Assembly (NCBI GenBank): GCA_049116335.1
Contig: JAGDYZ010000003.1
Coordinates: forward strand, 248,001-312,000
Reading direction: 5' to 3'
Source: CANMIH01 sp049116335
GTDB taxonomy: Bacteria; Pseudomonadota; Alphaproteobacteria; Rhodobacterales; Rhodobacteraceae
Length of the DNA: 64,000 nt
This document shows positions 26,929 to 33,646 of the stretch, piece after piece. The position numbers and the translations under genes were made by a program. The notes under the pieces are model-generated. The model worked only from the letters and a program-made list of their open reading frames with translations. It did not search any database and was not told the origin of the DNA. The first letter of the stretch is position 1; every line of letters begins with the position of its first letter.

Positions 26929-27624
26929 TCACGAAGCCGGAGAGTCCCCTCCTCCATAGTCCGGCGTTGAACTGCCTTTACCGACTTCCACCCACACCCT
27001 GAACGCCCCGCTTTCATCGGTGATCCTGCGTTGGATGCCTGCCGCGGCTTCGGCCGCGTCGAGCGCATCGAGGATTTTTGCCTGCTCAGCATCGAAGGCG
27101 ATGGCCTCGCCAAGGCTCTCGGTCCGATGGTTCAGCCCTGTGGTACTGTCATGCCAGACGAAGGCGTCGTAATGGGTCAGGTCATCGCGGGCAGGATCGA
27201 CGACCTCCCAAGTCTCGGCGCCGGCATCGCCAAGGCGCACCCCGTTGATCACGCGGGCTGCGGCATGGTCGCGGCGAAGCTCGGCAAAGACGCGGCGGCG
27301 GTGATCCTGGGCGGCGGCGATGCTTTCGTGGAGATGTCCGTCATGGGTGCGGAACAAGGGCTCCTCGATGTGGTCGCCGAAGTACATGATTGCCTCGGGC
27401 CGCGTGCGCAGGTCATGCGCCCATTGGAGCCAGCCTGCGACCGTGTCGTGGCCGGGGCCACCGTCAGCAGCGGCAGCATGGAACTCAGGCAAGCTTTCGA
27501 GCAGCGCATAGCCCGCGAGATAGTCGTAGGTCTCAAGACCGTTGGCCGTGAACCAGGCCTCGAGGAAGGCATAGGCGCCGTCGCAGACGCCCATGTCCTT
27601 GAAGAACTGCAGGGAGGTTTTCAT
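26929..27624 (-). CDS. phage tail-fibre-region protein, unknown
   Basis: A 231-residue acidic protein starting MKTSLQFFKDMGVCDGAYAF in four-base overlap with the Gly-rich protein upstream. It contains several His/Asp-rich stretches (DHIEEPLFRTHDGHLHES) and a helical C-terminal part. It is the last gene of the late operon, the place where phages keep tail-fibre chaperones or other fibre accessory proteins. I do not recognise its family. The stop lies next to the prophage boundary. Confidence 0.75.
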   Translation of the reverse strand: MKTSLQFFKDMGVCDGAYAFLEAWFTANGLETYDYLAGYALLESLPEFHAAAADGGPGHDTVAGWLQWAHDLRTRPEAIMYFGDHIEEPLFRTHDGHLHESIAAAQDHRRRVFAELRRDHAAARVINGVRLGDAGAETWEVVDPARDDLTHYDAFVWHDSTTGLNHRTESLGEAIAFDAEQAKILDALDAAEAAAGIQRRITDESGAFRVWVEVGKGSSTPDYGGGDSPAS

Positions 27625-28109
27625 CCGATGGCCCCATAGACGCGGGTGGACCCACCCAGCCAGGTGACCGGATGTGCATTGGTTGCGATGGCCTTGCCCC
27701 CGGCCGCACCGGGATTACCGCCAGCTGTGAGCACGTAGCCATCATTCGTGACCATGGTGCCAGCCCCTCCGGCTGCCCCCCAGCCTCCGCCCCCGCCGGA
27801 GCGCGGGGTCATAGGCCTTGTCGTGCCATCATCCGTGTTCAAATAGCCATAAACGACAAAGGCATCGCCGTGCCCCGGCTGACCGGGTCCACCGCCAGGC
27901 GCTGCAAAGGCCGTGTCCCATGCCGAGCCGTAAGGGGGCACTGGCCGCCTGTCAGGATAGGCCGCCGACACATTGGAAGTGACCTCCTGCCTGGGCGATG
28001 TGGTGATCAGCTCCCCAACACCGCTGGCTGCCCCCGGCAGAATACGGCCACCACCCTGGCCAGAGATCCCCCCAATTTGTTGCGGACCACCGCCACCACC
28101 ACTGCCCAT
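27621..28109 (-). CDS. glycine-rich phage adhesin-like protein
   Basis: 162 residues dominated by Gly islands (GSGGGGGPQQIGG, RSGGGGGWGAAGGAGTM, AGGNPGAAGGKAIATN). Glycine islands separated by variable loops are the hallmark of T-even Gp38-type receptor-binding adhesins. It has its own GGAGG site and ATG, so it is not simply a frameshifted end of the previous gene. It may bind the host surface polysaccharide. The exact family is uncertain. Confidence 0.7.
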   Translation of the reverse strand: MGSGGGGGPQQIGGISGQGGGRILPGAASGVGELITTSPRQEVTSNVSAAYPDRRPVPPYGSAWDTAFAAPGGGPGQPGHGDAFVVYGYLNTDDGTTRPMTPRSGGGGGWGAAGGAGTMVTNDGYVLTAGGNPGAAGGKAIATNAHPVTWLGGSTRVYGAIG

Positions 28110-28120
28110 ATGTCTGCCTC

Positions 28121-28903
28121 CTAAAGTCCACCACCGGCGATCGCGCCGGCACCACTCGCCCCACCCGCGCCGCCATGCGGCGCGATGGTTTGCCCAGCCC
28201 AGCTATTCGCATCCGTAGCGACAGCCCCGATCTGGCCAATGGCCCCGCCCGCGCCAAAGCTGCCCAGCACTGTGCCATTCGTGTCGCCATGGAGCATCGG
28301 ACCGCCGCGCCCGCCGCCAGCGCCCCCACCGCCGGGGCCGTAGGCTGGCTCCTTAATGATTATGGCGACAGGCGCCCCGTTTTGAGCCCCGCCGCCCCCG
28401 CCACCGCCGCCGATATAGCCTGCGCTGTTGTCGATGCTGATCGGGCCTGTGAGCACAATCGCGGGGCCGCCGGCCGTCGGCGCGACATAAGTCGTTCGGT
28501 CGGCCTCTACATATCCACCATCTCCGCCCTTACCCATGATGAAGCCTCGATTGACGAGCGTGAGCCCTCCGGGGAAGGCCCCGCCCATGTCGAGCGCCGG
28601 GATCGAGGTGTTGTCGGACCAAATGTAGATGCCTGAGGCGACCGTCACCTCGACCTTGCTGGTCCCGTCCCAGCCAATGCCGAGGAGATAGCTGTGCAGG
28701 TTCAAATGCAGCTGATGGGCCGTGATCATATGGGTGAACTGGGCCGCCTTACCGCGCAGGCTGGCTTTGCTGATTGGGCCGGACCCGACACCCGCCAGGG
28801 CCCGCACCTCTGCCTCGCCAAGCGAGATGGTGGTGCTGGCCTCGCGGCCCAGCTCGGTGTTCACCTGGCTCAGCGACAGGGGGCCTGTGAGCGGCAATAC
28901 CAT
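28121..28903 (-). CDS. tail fibre protein with C-terminal glycine-rich adhesin region
   Basis: 260 residues. The N-terminus (MVLPLTGPLSLSQVNTELGR, then SLRGKA) is a common phage tail-fibre attachment sequence. The C-terminal half has Gly islands (YIGGGGGGGGAQNGAPV, YGPGGGGAGGGRGGPM). With the next gene it forms a tandem pair of glycine-rich fibre proteins, likely receptor-binding. Gly-rich tracts are also recombination-prone, allowing host-range change. Confidence 0.75.
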   Translation of the reverse strand: MVLPLTGPLSLSQVNTELGREASTTISLGEAEVRALAGVGSGPISKASLRGKAAQFTHMITAHQLHLNLHSYLLGIGWDGTSKVEVTVASGIYIWSDNTSIPALDMGGAFPGGLTLVNRGFIMGKGGDGGYVEADRTTYVAPTAGGPAIVLTGPISIDNSAGYIGGGGGGGGAQNGAPVAIIIKEPAYGPGGGGAGGGRGGPMLHGDTNGTVLGSFGAGGAIGQIGAVATDANSWAGQTIAPHGGAGGASGAGAIAGGGL

Positions 28904-28906
28904 GGC

Positions 28907-29197
28907 TCACGGGCTCCCGAAGGCCGTGACATCGCCCAGCATGGTGAGGTTGCCGGAGGCGTCGAGCGCCAGGATGTCGGTGCCGTTGTAGCGGAAGGTC
29001 AGGGTGTTGCCGGCGGCATGCGCGGTGAAGGCGCCCCAACGCGCGCCGACCTCCACGATCTCCTCGCTGCCATCGGCGCGCTTGAGGAAGAGCTTGCCGT
29101 CGCGGGTGTTGACGGCGAGCTCGCCGAGATCAAGTTGAGCCGTGGTTGGCACCTTGGCGGCGACCGAGGAGCGTTTCAGGCGAATGATGCTGGCCAT
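28907..29197 (-). CDS. short tail fibre protein
   Basis: 96 residues: IIRLKRSSVAAKVPTTAQLD, LGELAVNTRDGKLFLKR, a module found at the N-terminus of many phage tail fibres and tropism determinants. AAGGAGAC precedes the start. It probably forms a small trimeric fibre base or a scaffold to which the next adhesin attaches. The 139 bp before it, up to the longer fibre gene, show no gene. Confidence 0.75.
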   Translation of the reverse strand: MASIIRLKRSSVAAKVPTTAQLDLGELAVNTRDGKLFLKRADGSEEIVEVGARWGAFTAHAAGNTLTFRYNGTDILALDASGNLTMLGDVTAFGSP

Positions 29198-29336
29198 CTG
29201 GCCGTCTCCTTGCTGGCCTCATCTGAGGCGATTGCGGGATTGGGGGTCATGCGCAGGCGCATCGGGCGACCGAGGTGACCGATGCCGTGCCGCTTGAGCA
29301 GGGATCGACAAAACCCTGTCGGGGCGTCCCTTCAGA

Positions 29337-30452
29337 TCAGAACGTGCCGCCGTCGAGCGCCACGCCGGTGATGCTGCCGCCGGTAATGGCGACGTTGTTG
29401 GCGTTCTGGGTCGCCATCGACCCCAGCCCAAGGTTGCCCCGCGCCGTGGCCTTGTTCGGCAGATCCGCCAGGTTCGAAGCCGCCGCCAGCTTGCCCGCCA
29501 GCCCATTGGTGACGGTTGCAGCGAAGTTCGGATCATCACCGAGGGCCGCGGCCAGCTCATTGAGCGTGTCGAGCGCGCCGGGGGCGGCGTCAACCAGCGC
29601 GGCAATCGCCGCCTGTACGAAGGCGGTGCTCGCGATTTGGGTGGTGTTCGTGCCGCTTGCCGCCGTCGGCGCGGTCGGCGTGCCTAAGAGCGCGGGCGAG
29701 GCCAGCGGCGCCTTGCCATCCAGCGCGCTCTGCAGCCCTGTCACCTGCGAGATCGCATGGCTATGCGTGGCGGGCGTGAAGCTCGAGGGTTTGCCGGTAA
29801 TCCCGGCCCAGGGCACGCTGTCGGCCGCCTCTGCCGCATCGACCTTGCCGTCATTGTCGGCGTCATAGGTCGACTTGGCCATGTCGCCCGCGCCGAGCCC
29901 GGCAAGAGCGCTCTGCACGAAGGCGGTCGTGGCCAGCTGGGTCGTGTTCGTGCCCCCTGCCGCCGTGGGCGCCGTCGGTGTCCCCGTGAAGCCAGGCGAG
30001 GCGAGCGGCGCCTTGGCGTTCAGCGCGGTCTGCAGACCCGTCACATCGGCGATGGCATGGCTATGCGATGTCGACGCCTTGTCATCGAGCGCGCCCTCCA
30101 GCCCGCTCACCTCCGAGATCGCATGCGTGTGGCTGGTGGCCGCTTTGTCCGCGAGCCCCGCATCGAGCTGCGATTTGCGCACAAGATCGGTGCTGGCGCT
30201 CGCGTCCTGGCTCGACTTAGGCACCACCGAGAAGGTCTTGGCGCCCGCAATGGTCTGGGGGCTGGTCAGATCGGCGAAGGCCCCGCGGCCCGCCAGGGGC
30301 ATGATGGCCGTGGCCGCGCCCGCGCCATCATCGCCCTTGCCGATATAGAGCGTGTCATCGACCTCGTTATGGGCGAGCTCGCCGGATTTGAGCGCAGCAG
30401 GCGCCCCAGGATTGCCGGCAAGGCGGCGCTTGAGCTGGATCGTGTTGGCCAT
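29337..30452 (-). CDS. long tail fibre protein with internal repeats
   Basis: 371 residues. The N-terminal module (TIQLKRRLAGNPGAPAAL, SGELAHNEVDDTLYIGKG) matches that of the short fibre protein. It is followed by repeats built on HSHAIxxVTGLQxAL and APLASPxxxGTPTAPTAA: two nearly full copies of about 57 residues and one partial copy (HTHAISEVSGLEGALDDK). Such repeats build extended trimeric fibres. Its start overlaps the collagen-like gene stop by one base. Confidence 0.82.
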   Translation of the reverse strand: MANTIQLKRRLAGNPGAPAALKSGELAHNEVDDTLYIGKGDDGAGAATAIMPLAGRGAFADLTSPQTIAGAKTFSVVPKSSQDASASTDLVRKSQLDAGLADKAATSHTHAISEVSGLEGALDDKASTSHSHAIADVTGLQTALNAKAPLASPGFTGTPTAPTAAGGTNTTQLATTAFVQSALAGLGAGDMAKSTYDADNDGKVDAAEAADSVPWAGITGKPSSFTPATHSHAISQVTGLQSALDGKAPLASPALLGTPTAPTAASGTNTTQIASTAFVQAAIAALVDAAPGALDTLNELAAALGDDPNFAATVTNGLAGKLAAASNLADLPNKATARGNLGLGSMATQNANNVAITGGSITGVALDGGTF

Positions 30453-30679
30453 CAGAAGAAGCCTCCATTGATGGGGGTGTCGGTGGGAAGAATGGTGACG
30501 CCGGGTTCGCCCTGATCCCCCTTGTCGCCGGGCGGGCCTTCGGGTCCCGGTGGCCCCGGCGTGCCGAGCAGCCGGATGCGCACCGGTGCTGCGGCAATGC
30601 GGAGCGCAACGGGGGCTTCCTGCGTCACCGCAATGCGGATCGGACCCGTGAGGGAGCGCAACGCGTGCATTGTCGGCAT
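30452..30679 (-). CDS. short collagen-like phage protein
   Basis: 75 residues with a run of Gly-X-Y triplets in the second half (GTPGPPGPEGPPGDKGD) and a hydrophobic, Arg-containing N-terminal half with repeated PxRIxxxxxAP units. Short collagen-like stretches in phage fibres promote trimerisation. Position directly before the long fibre suggests a linker or fibre-attachment piece. Confidence 0.65.
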   Translation of the reverse strand: MPTMHALRSLTGPIRIAVTQEAPVALRIAAAPVRIRLLGTPGPPGPEGPPGDKGDQGEPGVTILPTDTPINGGFF

Positions 30680-30682
30680 GGC

Positions 30683-31039
30683 TCAGGTCTCGCCCGTCTC
30701 GGGAGGCCGTGTCACCGGCAGGGACACGGGGATCTCGAGGAGGAGGCCCAGATGCCGGTCTGGATCGAGATCGGTCCGCACTAGATCGAGCACGACACTG
30801 CCGACGTGCAGCCCGGCCGTCACCGCTGGGTCCAGCACGATCTCGAGCCTGCGTGCAGTGAGGCGCAGGATGGCGCCATTCGCGGTGGACAGGGTGGCGA
30901 GGACGAGGCTGTCCTCGACCCTGCGCCGCACTTGCCCGGTGAAGGTGGCAGCCTCCGGAAAGAGATCCGCCTCCGCCTCGAGCTGCAGACGGTACGCGTA
31001 GCCGATCAGGATGACCGGGCCTTCCTGGACATGGGTCAT
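30683..31039 (-). CDS. unknown phage protein
   Basis: 118 residues starting MTHVQEGPVILIGYAY, in ATGA overlap with the small lipoprotein gene upstream. The composition (RLQLEAEADLF, RLTARRLEIVLDP, SVVLDLVRTD) suggests a compact beta-rich protein. Genes of this type sit between lysis and fibre genes in related prophages. No family is recognised. An in-frame codon at 31054 is a possible but less likely start. Confidence 0.65.
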   Translation of the reverse strand: MTHVQEGPVILIGYAYRLQLEAEADLFPEAATFTGQVRRRVEDSLVLATLSTANGAILRLTARRLEIVLDPAVTAGLHVGSVVLDLVRTDLDPDRHLGLLLEIPVSLPVTRPPETGET

Positions 31040-31239
31040 GGCCGCCACCCGCACAACCGCTCCCCGATCTCGTTATGGGCCACGATCTGCGCGCGGGTGT
31101 CTTCGGTCAGGACATCCCTGCGCGATGGGCGGATCGGCTCGGCCCAATCGCAATCATCGCGCAAGCCCCATGGATCAATCCCGCATCCAGCGGTCAGCGC
31201 GACGGTCAAGATCAGCGCGGTCAGTGGTCTGAACGTCAT
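31036..31239 (-). CDS. Rz1-like outer-membrane spanin lipoprotein
   Basis: 67 residues with a short signal peptide and a lipobox ending LTAGC, followed by a 49-residue mature part with few hydrophobics (DDCDWAEPIRPSRRDV). In two-component spanins the lipoprotein joins an inner-membrane partner to disrupt the outer membrane at lysis. It overlaps the membrane protein upstream by 65 bp in another frame, as Rz/Rz1 pairs often do. Start MTFRPLTAL is preferred over a longer in-frame ORF. Confidence 0.7.
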   Translation of the reverse strand: MTFRPLTALILTVALTAGCGIDPWGLRDDCDWAEPIRPSRRDVLTEDTRAQIVAHNEIGERLCGWRP

Positions 31240-31423
31240 GGCGGATGTCCTTCGAAGTTTGCAGCGCCCGGATACGGGCCTCGGCCCGCCGAATCGCGAG
31301 CGTGGCCTCGGCCTCAAGGCGCCCGCGGCGGATCAGGACCCAGACTGCGATGGTGATGGCACAGGCCAGCGCGCCCCAAAGAGCGAGGCGGCGACCGAGG
31401 CCGGCGAAGAGGGTGGTGATCAT
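31175..31423 (-). CDS. Rz-like inner-membrane spanin
   Basis: 82 residues: an N-terminal membrane segment (LALWGALACAITIAVWVLI) followed by a charged helical, coiled-coil-like stretch (RRGRLEAEATLAIRRAEARI), as in i-spanins. GGAGGGAG precedes the ATG. A 17-codon ORF overlaps the endolysin stop and this start region and may couple translation. It partners with the lipoprotein overlapping its 3' end. Confidence 0.7.
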   Translation of the reverse strand: MITTLFAGLGRRLALWGALACAITIAVWVLIRRGRLEAEATLAIRRAEARIRALQTSKDIRHDVQTTDRADLDRRADRWMRD

Positions 31424-31472
31424 TCCGGGCTCCCTCCGGCAAGGCGCAGGCAGCGCGTGTCGAGACGCCACA

Positions 31473-32405
31473 TCACGGGGTTTTCCCGCTGCGGTGGTCC
31501 TCGATCCGGGCCGCCCGTGCCTTCACGGCGTAGACGATCACACCGAGGAACACGGCCGCCGCCAACCACGGCAAGACGACGGCGAGGGCCTCCTCGAGGC
31601 CGACCAGACCTGCAAAGCGCTCGGCCAGATCCCGCGCCCCCTCGGCTTCGGTGATGGCAGGGGCGATCTGCGAGACCACACTGCCCGCGGCACCGATCGC
31701 GCCCAGCCCGATCTGGGCATTGGCGGCGGTCACGATCCGGCTTTCGGCCGGGACGCCTGCAGCCCGCTCCGGCGCCACCGCCCGCGGGGCCGCCCGCTCC
31801 AGCGCATCGCTCAGCGCCACATCGATGATCGGGACACGCGCGAGATCGGTGTCATCGCGGAATGCGAGGATGGCCGCCCGCGTGCGTGGCCCGATCACCC
31901 CGTCGATATTGCCAACCTCGTGATAGCCAAGCGCCTTCAGGCGCGTCTGGACCTCACGCACGCTCAAGGTTGCCGACGCCGCGACATGCCCCGCCCGCCG
32001 CACACCGAGGAGCTTCGAGACGGGATAGCGTTTGATGTTCACCGCATCAGACTGGTTGCCGCCCAAGCCCCAGACCCAAGCCCCCTCAATCCGCTCGATG
32101 AAGAACACATGCCCTTGCCAGCTCGAAGCCCCCCGCGGGATCACCGCGATATCGCCCGGCTGAGCTTCGGCGATCTCCACCGGCACACCCCAGTCGAGAT
32201 AGGACCGCGCGGTGAGCTTGCGCGTCGAGCGAATGCCGGCCTTCTCCAGGCAATGCCCCACAAAAGCCGCACACCAGGCCACAGAGTCATGCTCCACCCA
32301 GTCATGGCCGACCGAGCCATACATCTCCATGATGACCGGGTTGTTCGCGGGTCCCGTGCCCTCGGTCGTGCCGATATAGCCGCGGGCAATCTCAAAAGGG
32401 GTCAT
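31473..32405 (-). CDS. endolysin: CHAP/NlpC-like domain, peptidoglycan-binding domain, C-terminal membrane segment
   Basis: 310 residues from MTPFEIARGYIG (AGGAGAG upstream). The N-terminal domain carries the cysteine nucleophile in VAWCAAFVGHC (Cys45) and histidine in WQGHVFFIE (His99), typical of papain-like peptidoglycan amidases. A peptidoglycan-binding type 1 repeat follows at about 150-190 (VQTRLKALGY, IDGVIGPRTRAA). Unusually a hydrophobic segment (LPWLAAAVFLGVIVYAV) lies at the C-terminus, so the enzyme may be membrane-tethered before holin triggering. It lies between holin and spanins. Confidence 0.82.
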   Translation of the reverse strand: MTPFEIARGYIGTTEGTGPANNPVIMEMYGSVGHDWVEHDSVAWCAAFVGHCLEKAGIRSTRKLTARSYLDWGVPVEIAEAQPGDIAVIPRGASSWQGHVFFIERIEGAWVWGLGGNQSDAVNIKRYPVSKLLGVRRAGHVAASATLSVREVQTRLKALGYHEVGNIDGVIGPRTRAAILAFRDDTDLARVPIIDVALSDALERAAPRAVAPERAAGVPAESRIVTAANAQIGLGAIGAAGSVVSQIAPAITEAEGARDLAERFAGLVGLEEALAVVLPWLAAAVFLGVIVYAVKARAARIEDHRSGKTP

Positions 32406-32488
32406 GATGCTCTCTCCTGCAAAAGCAAAACGCCGCCCAGAGGACGGCATCGGTTTGGTGTGATGATGGTTCTGCTTGGGTCAGCCGC

Positions 32489-32800
32489 TTATTTCTTGCG
32501 GCAAAGCCAGGCCGTCAGCAGAGCTTCCGCGCCCCGCGGGCCCAGATAGGCCAGCATCGCCACAAGCCCCGTGCTTACCGGCTGGCCAAGCTCCAAATAC
32601 CGCGCAATCCCCTCGCCAATAATCGCCATGCCAATGGCAACCGGGATCTCCCACAAGAGCTCCTTGCCAAAAAAGCGGCGCTTGCCGAGCTTCACTTCAC
32701 CTGAGTGATACATCAGCCGTCCCGTGAAGGCGCCGATCAGGGTCGTCACCGCCCCGCCAAACAAGCTGTTCAAGGTTTCTAAAAAGCCCGGCTCGGTCAT
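32489..32800 (-). CDS. putative phage holin
   Basis: 103 residues from MTEPGFLETLNSLFGG, with GGGAGG upstream. Three hydrophobic stretches are seen (GGAVTTLIGAFTG, IPVAIGMAIIGEGIA, GLVAMLAYLGPRGA), matching small LydA-like holins. Position just before the endolysin supports a pore role in timing lysis. The longer in-frame start at 32827 is less likely. Confidence 0.75.
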   Translation of the reverse strand: MTEPGFLETLNSLFGGAVTTLIGAFTGRLMYHSGEVKLGKRRFFGKELLWEIPVAIGMAIIGEGIARYLELGQPVSTGLVAMLAYLGPRGAEALLTAWLCRKK

Positions 32801-32833
32801 GGGCGCCTCCCTCGGAGTTATGGGCAAGCGAAC

Positions 32834-32861
32834 TTGCGCATTTACAACTTTGGCCTATATT
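32834..32861 (+). promoter_or_regulatory. candidate promoter of relBE
   Basis: TTGCGC (32834-32839) and TATATT (32856-32861) are 16 bases apart, a sigma70-like arrangement, 32 bases upstream of the antitoxin ATG, which has GGAGGA before it. It sits between the holin gene and the divergent toxin-antitoxin pair. Confidence 0.35.
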
Positions 32862-32893
32862 AAGACCTGTATTTCGACCTAATTGGAGGACCC

Positions 32894-33139
32894 ATGCAGC
32901 GCATCGAAGCCAATGTCGCCGTCAGCGTCTCGGACCTCAAAAAGAACCCGTCCCAGGTGATGGCGCAGGCGGCCGGCGAGTCCGTTGCAGTGCTCAACCA
33001 CAACCGCGTCATGGCCTATATGGTGCCCGCCGCGCGCTACGAGGCGATGATGGAGCATCTCGACGATCTGGACCTGGCCGAGCTCATCCGCAGACGTGCT
33101 GAGGAAGAACCGGTCCGGGTCAGCCTGGATGAACTATGA
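32894..33139 (+). CDS. relB: RelB/Phd-YefM-type antitoxin
   Basis: 81 residues. The N-terminal DNA-binding part (VAVSVSDLKKNPSQVMAQA, ESVAVLNHNRVMAYMVPAARYE) is the Phd/YefM fold, and the C-terminal part (LAELIRRRAEEEPVRVSLDEL) is the toxin-neutralising tail. It overlaps the toxin gene by 11 bp. It lies on the opposite strand to the phage late operon, and is expected to repress its own promoter with the toxin. Confidence 0.9.
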   Translation: MQRIEANVAVSVSDLKKNPSQVMAQAAGESVAVLNHNRVMAYMVPAARYEAMMEHLDDLDLAELIRRRAEEEPVRVSLDEL

Positions 33140-33419
33140 GCTCAAATTCCTGCCCTCTGCCTTGAAGGAATGGCACAAGCTCGGTGCCACCTTGCAAGAG
33201 CAGTTCAAGAAGAAGCTTCGCGAGCGGCTTGTCCATCCCCATATACCCTCCGATGCCCTGCACGGCATGCCAGATCACTACAAAATCAAGCTGCGCAGTG
33301 CCGGCTATCGGCTCGTCTACCGCGTTGAAGACAGCACGATCACGGTGACGGTCGTGGCCGTCGGAAAGCGTGAGCGCGGCGACGTCTACAAGAGCGCCAA
33401 GACGCGGTCCCCATCCTAA
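33129..33419 (+). CDS. relE: RelE-type mRNA interferase toxin
   Basis: 96 residues starting MNYELKFLPSALKEWHKLG, with the RelE core KLRSAGYRLVYRV and the C-terminal VAVGKRERGDVYKSA. RelE cleaves mRNA in the ribosomal A site. The start overlaps the antitoxin. Its stop overlaps the tail gene on the other strand by four bases. The pair is probably a lysogen-maintenance or anti-superinfection cargo of the prophage. Confidence 0.92.
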   Translation: MNYELKFLPSALKEWHKLGATLQEQFKKKLRERLVHPHIPSDALHGMPDHYKIKLRSAGYRLVYRVEDSTITVTVVAVGKRERGDVYKSAKTRSPS

Positions 33420-33646
33420 TATTCCCCGCCATCGAGCAGCGCGTCGAAGCGGCTGTCGGAGAGATCCCGGATGCGCAGCGTGGGTGGCGTGGTGCTGGTG
33501 TCGAGCCAGAGCATGCCCGGCACTGTCGCCGGAGGCTCGGCGCCGCCGATGCTGGTCGAGGCCAGGGCCGCCACCACCTGGTTGATCTGCGCGCGCACCG
33601 CCGCGCCATTGTCGTTCAGGATCACAAAGCCGGGCGCTTGCGCCAT
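33416..33646 (-). CDS. small phage tail protein
   Basis: 76 residues: MAQAPGFVILNDNGAAVRA, then AEPPATVPGMLWLDTSTTPP and LRIRDLSDSRFDALLDG. It overlaps the tail-hub stop (TGATG). The WxDxxTxxPPxLRIR-like stretch occurs in tail-fibre and baseplate proteins where it positions a fibre. It may be a fibre adaptor. The family is not recognised with certainty. Confidence 0.65.
   Translation of the reverse strand: MAQAPGFVILNDNGAAVRAQINQVVAALASTSIGGAEPPATVPGMLWLDTSTTPPTLRIRDLSDSRFDALLDGGEY

Noticed and set aside
31245..32549. 434-codon plus-strand ORF
   Set aside because: It is antisense to endolysin and spanin genes; Arg/Pro/His-rich composition is typical of GC-rich shadow frames.
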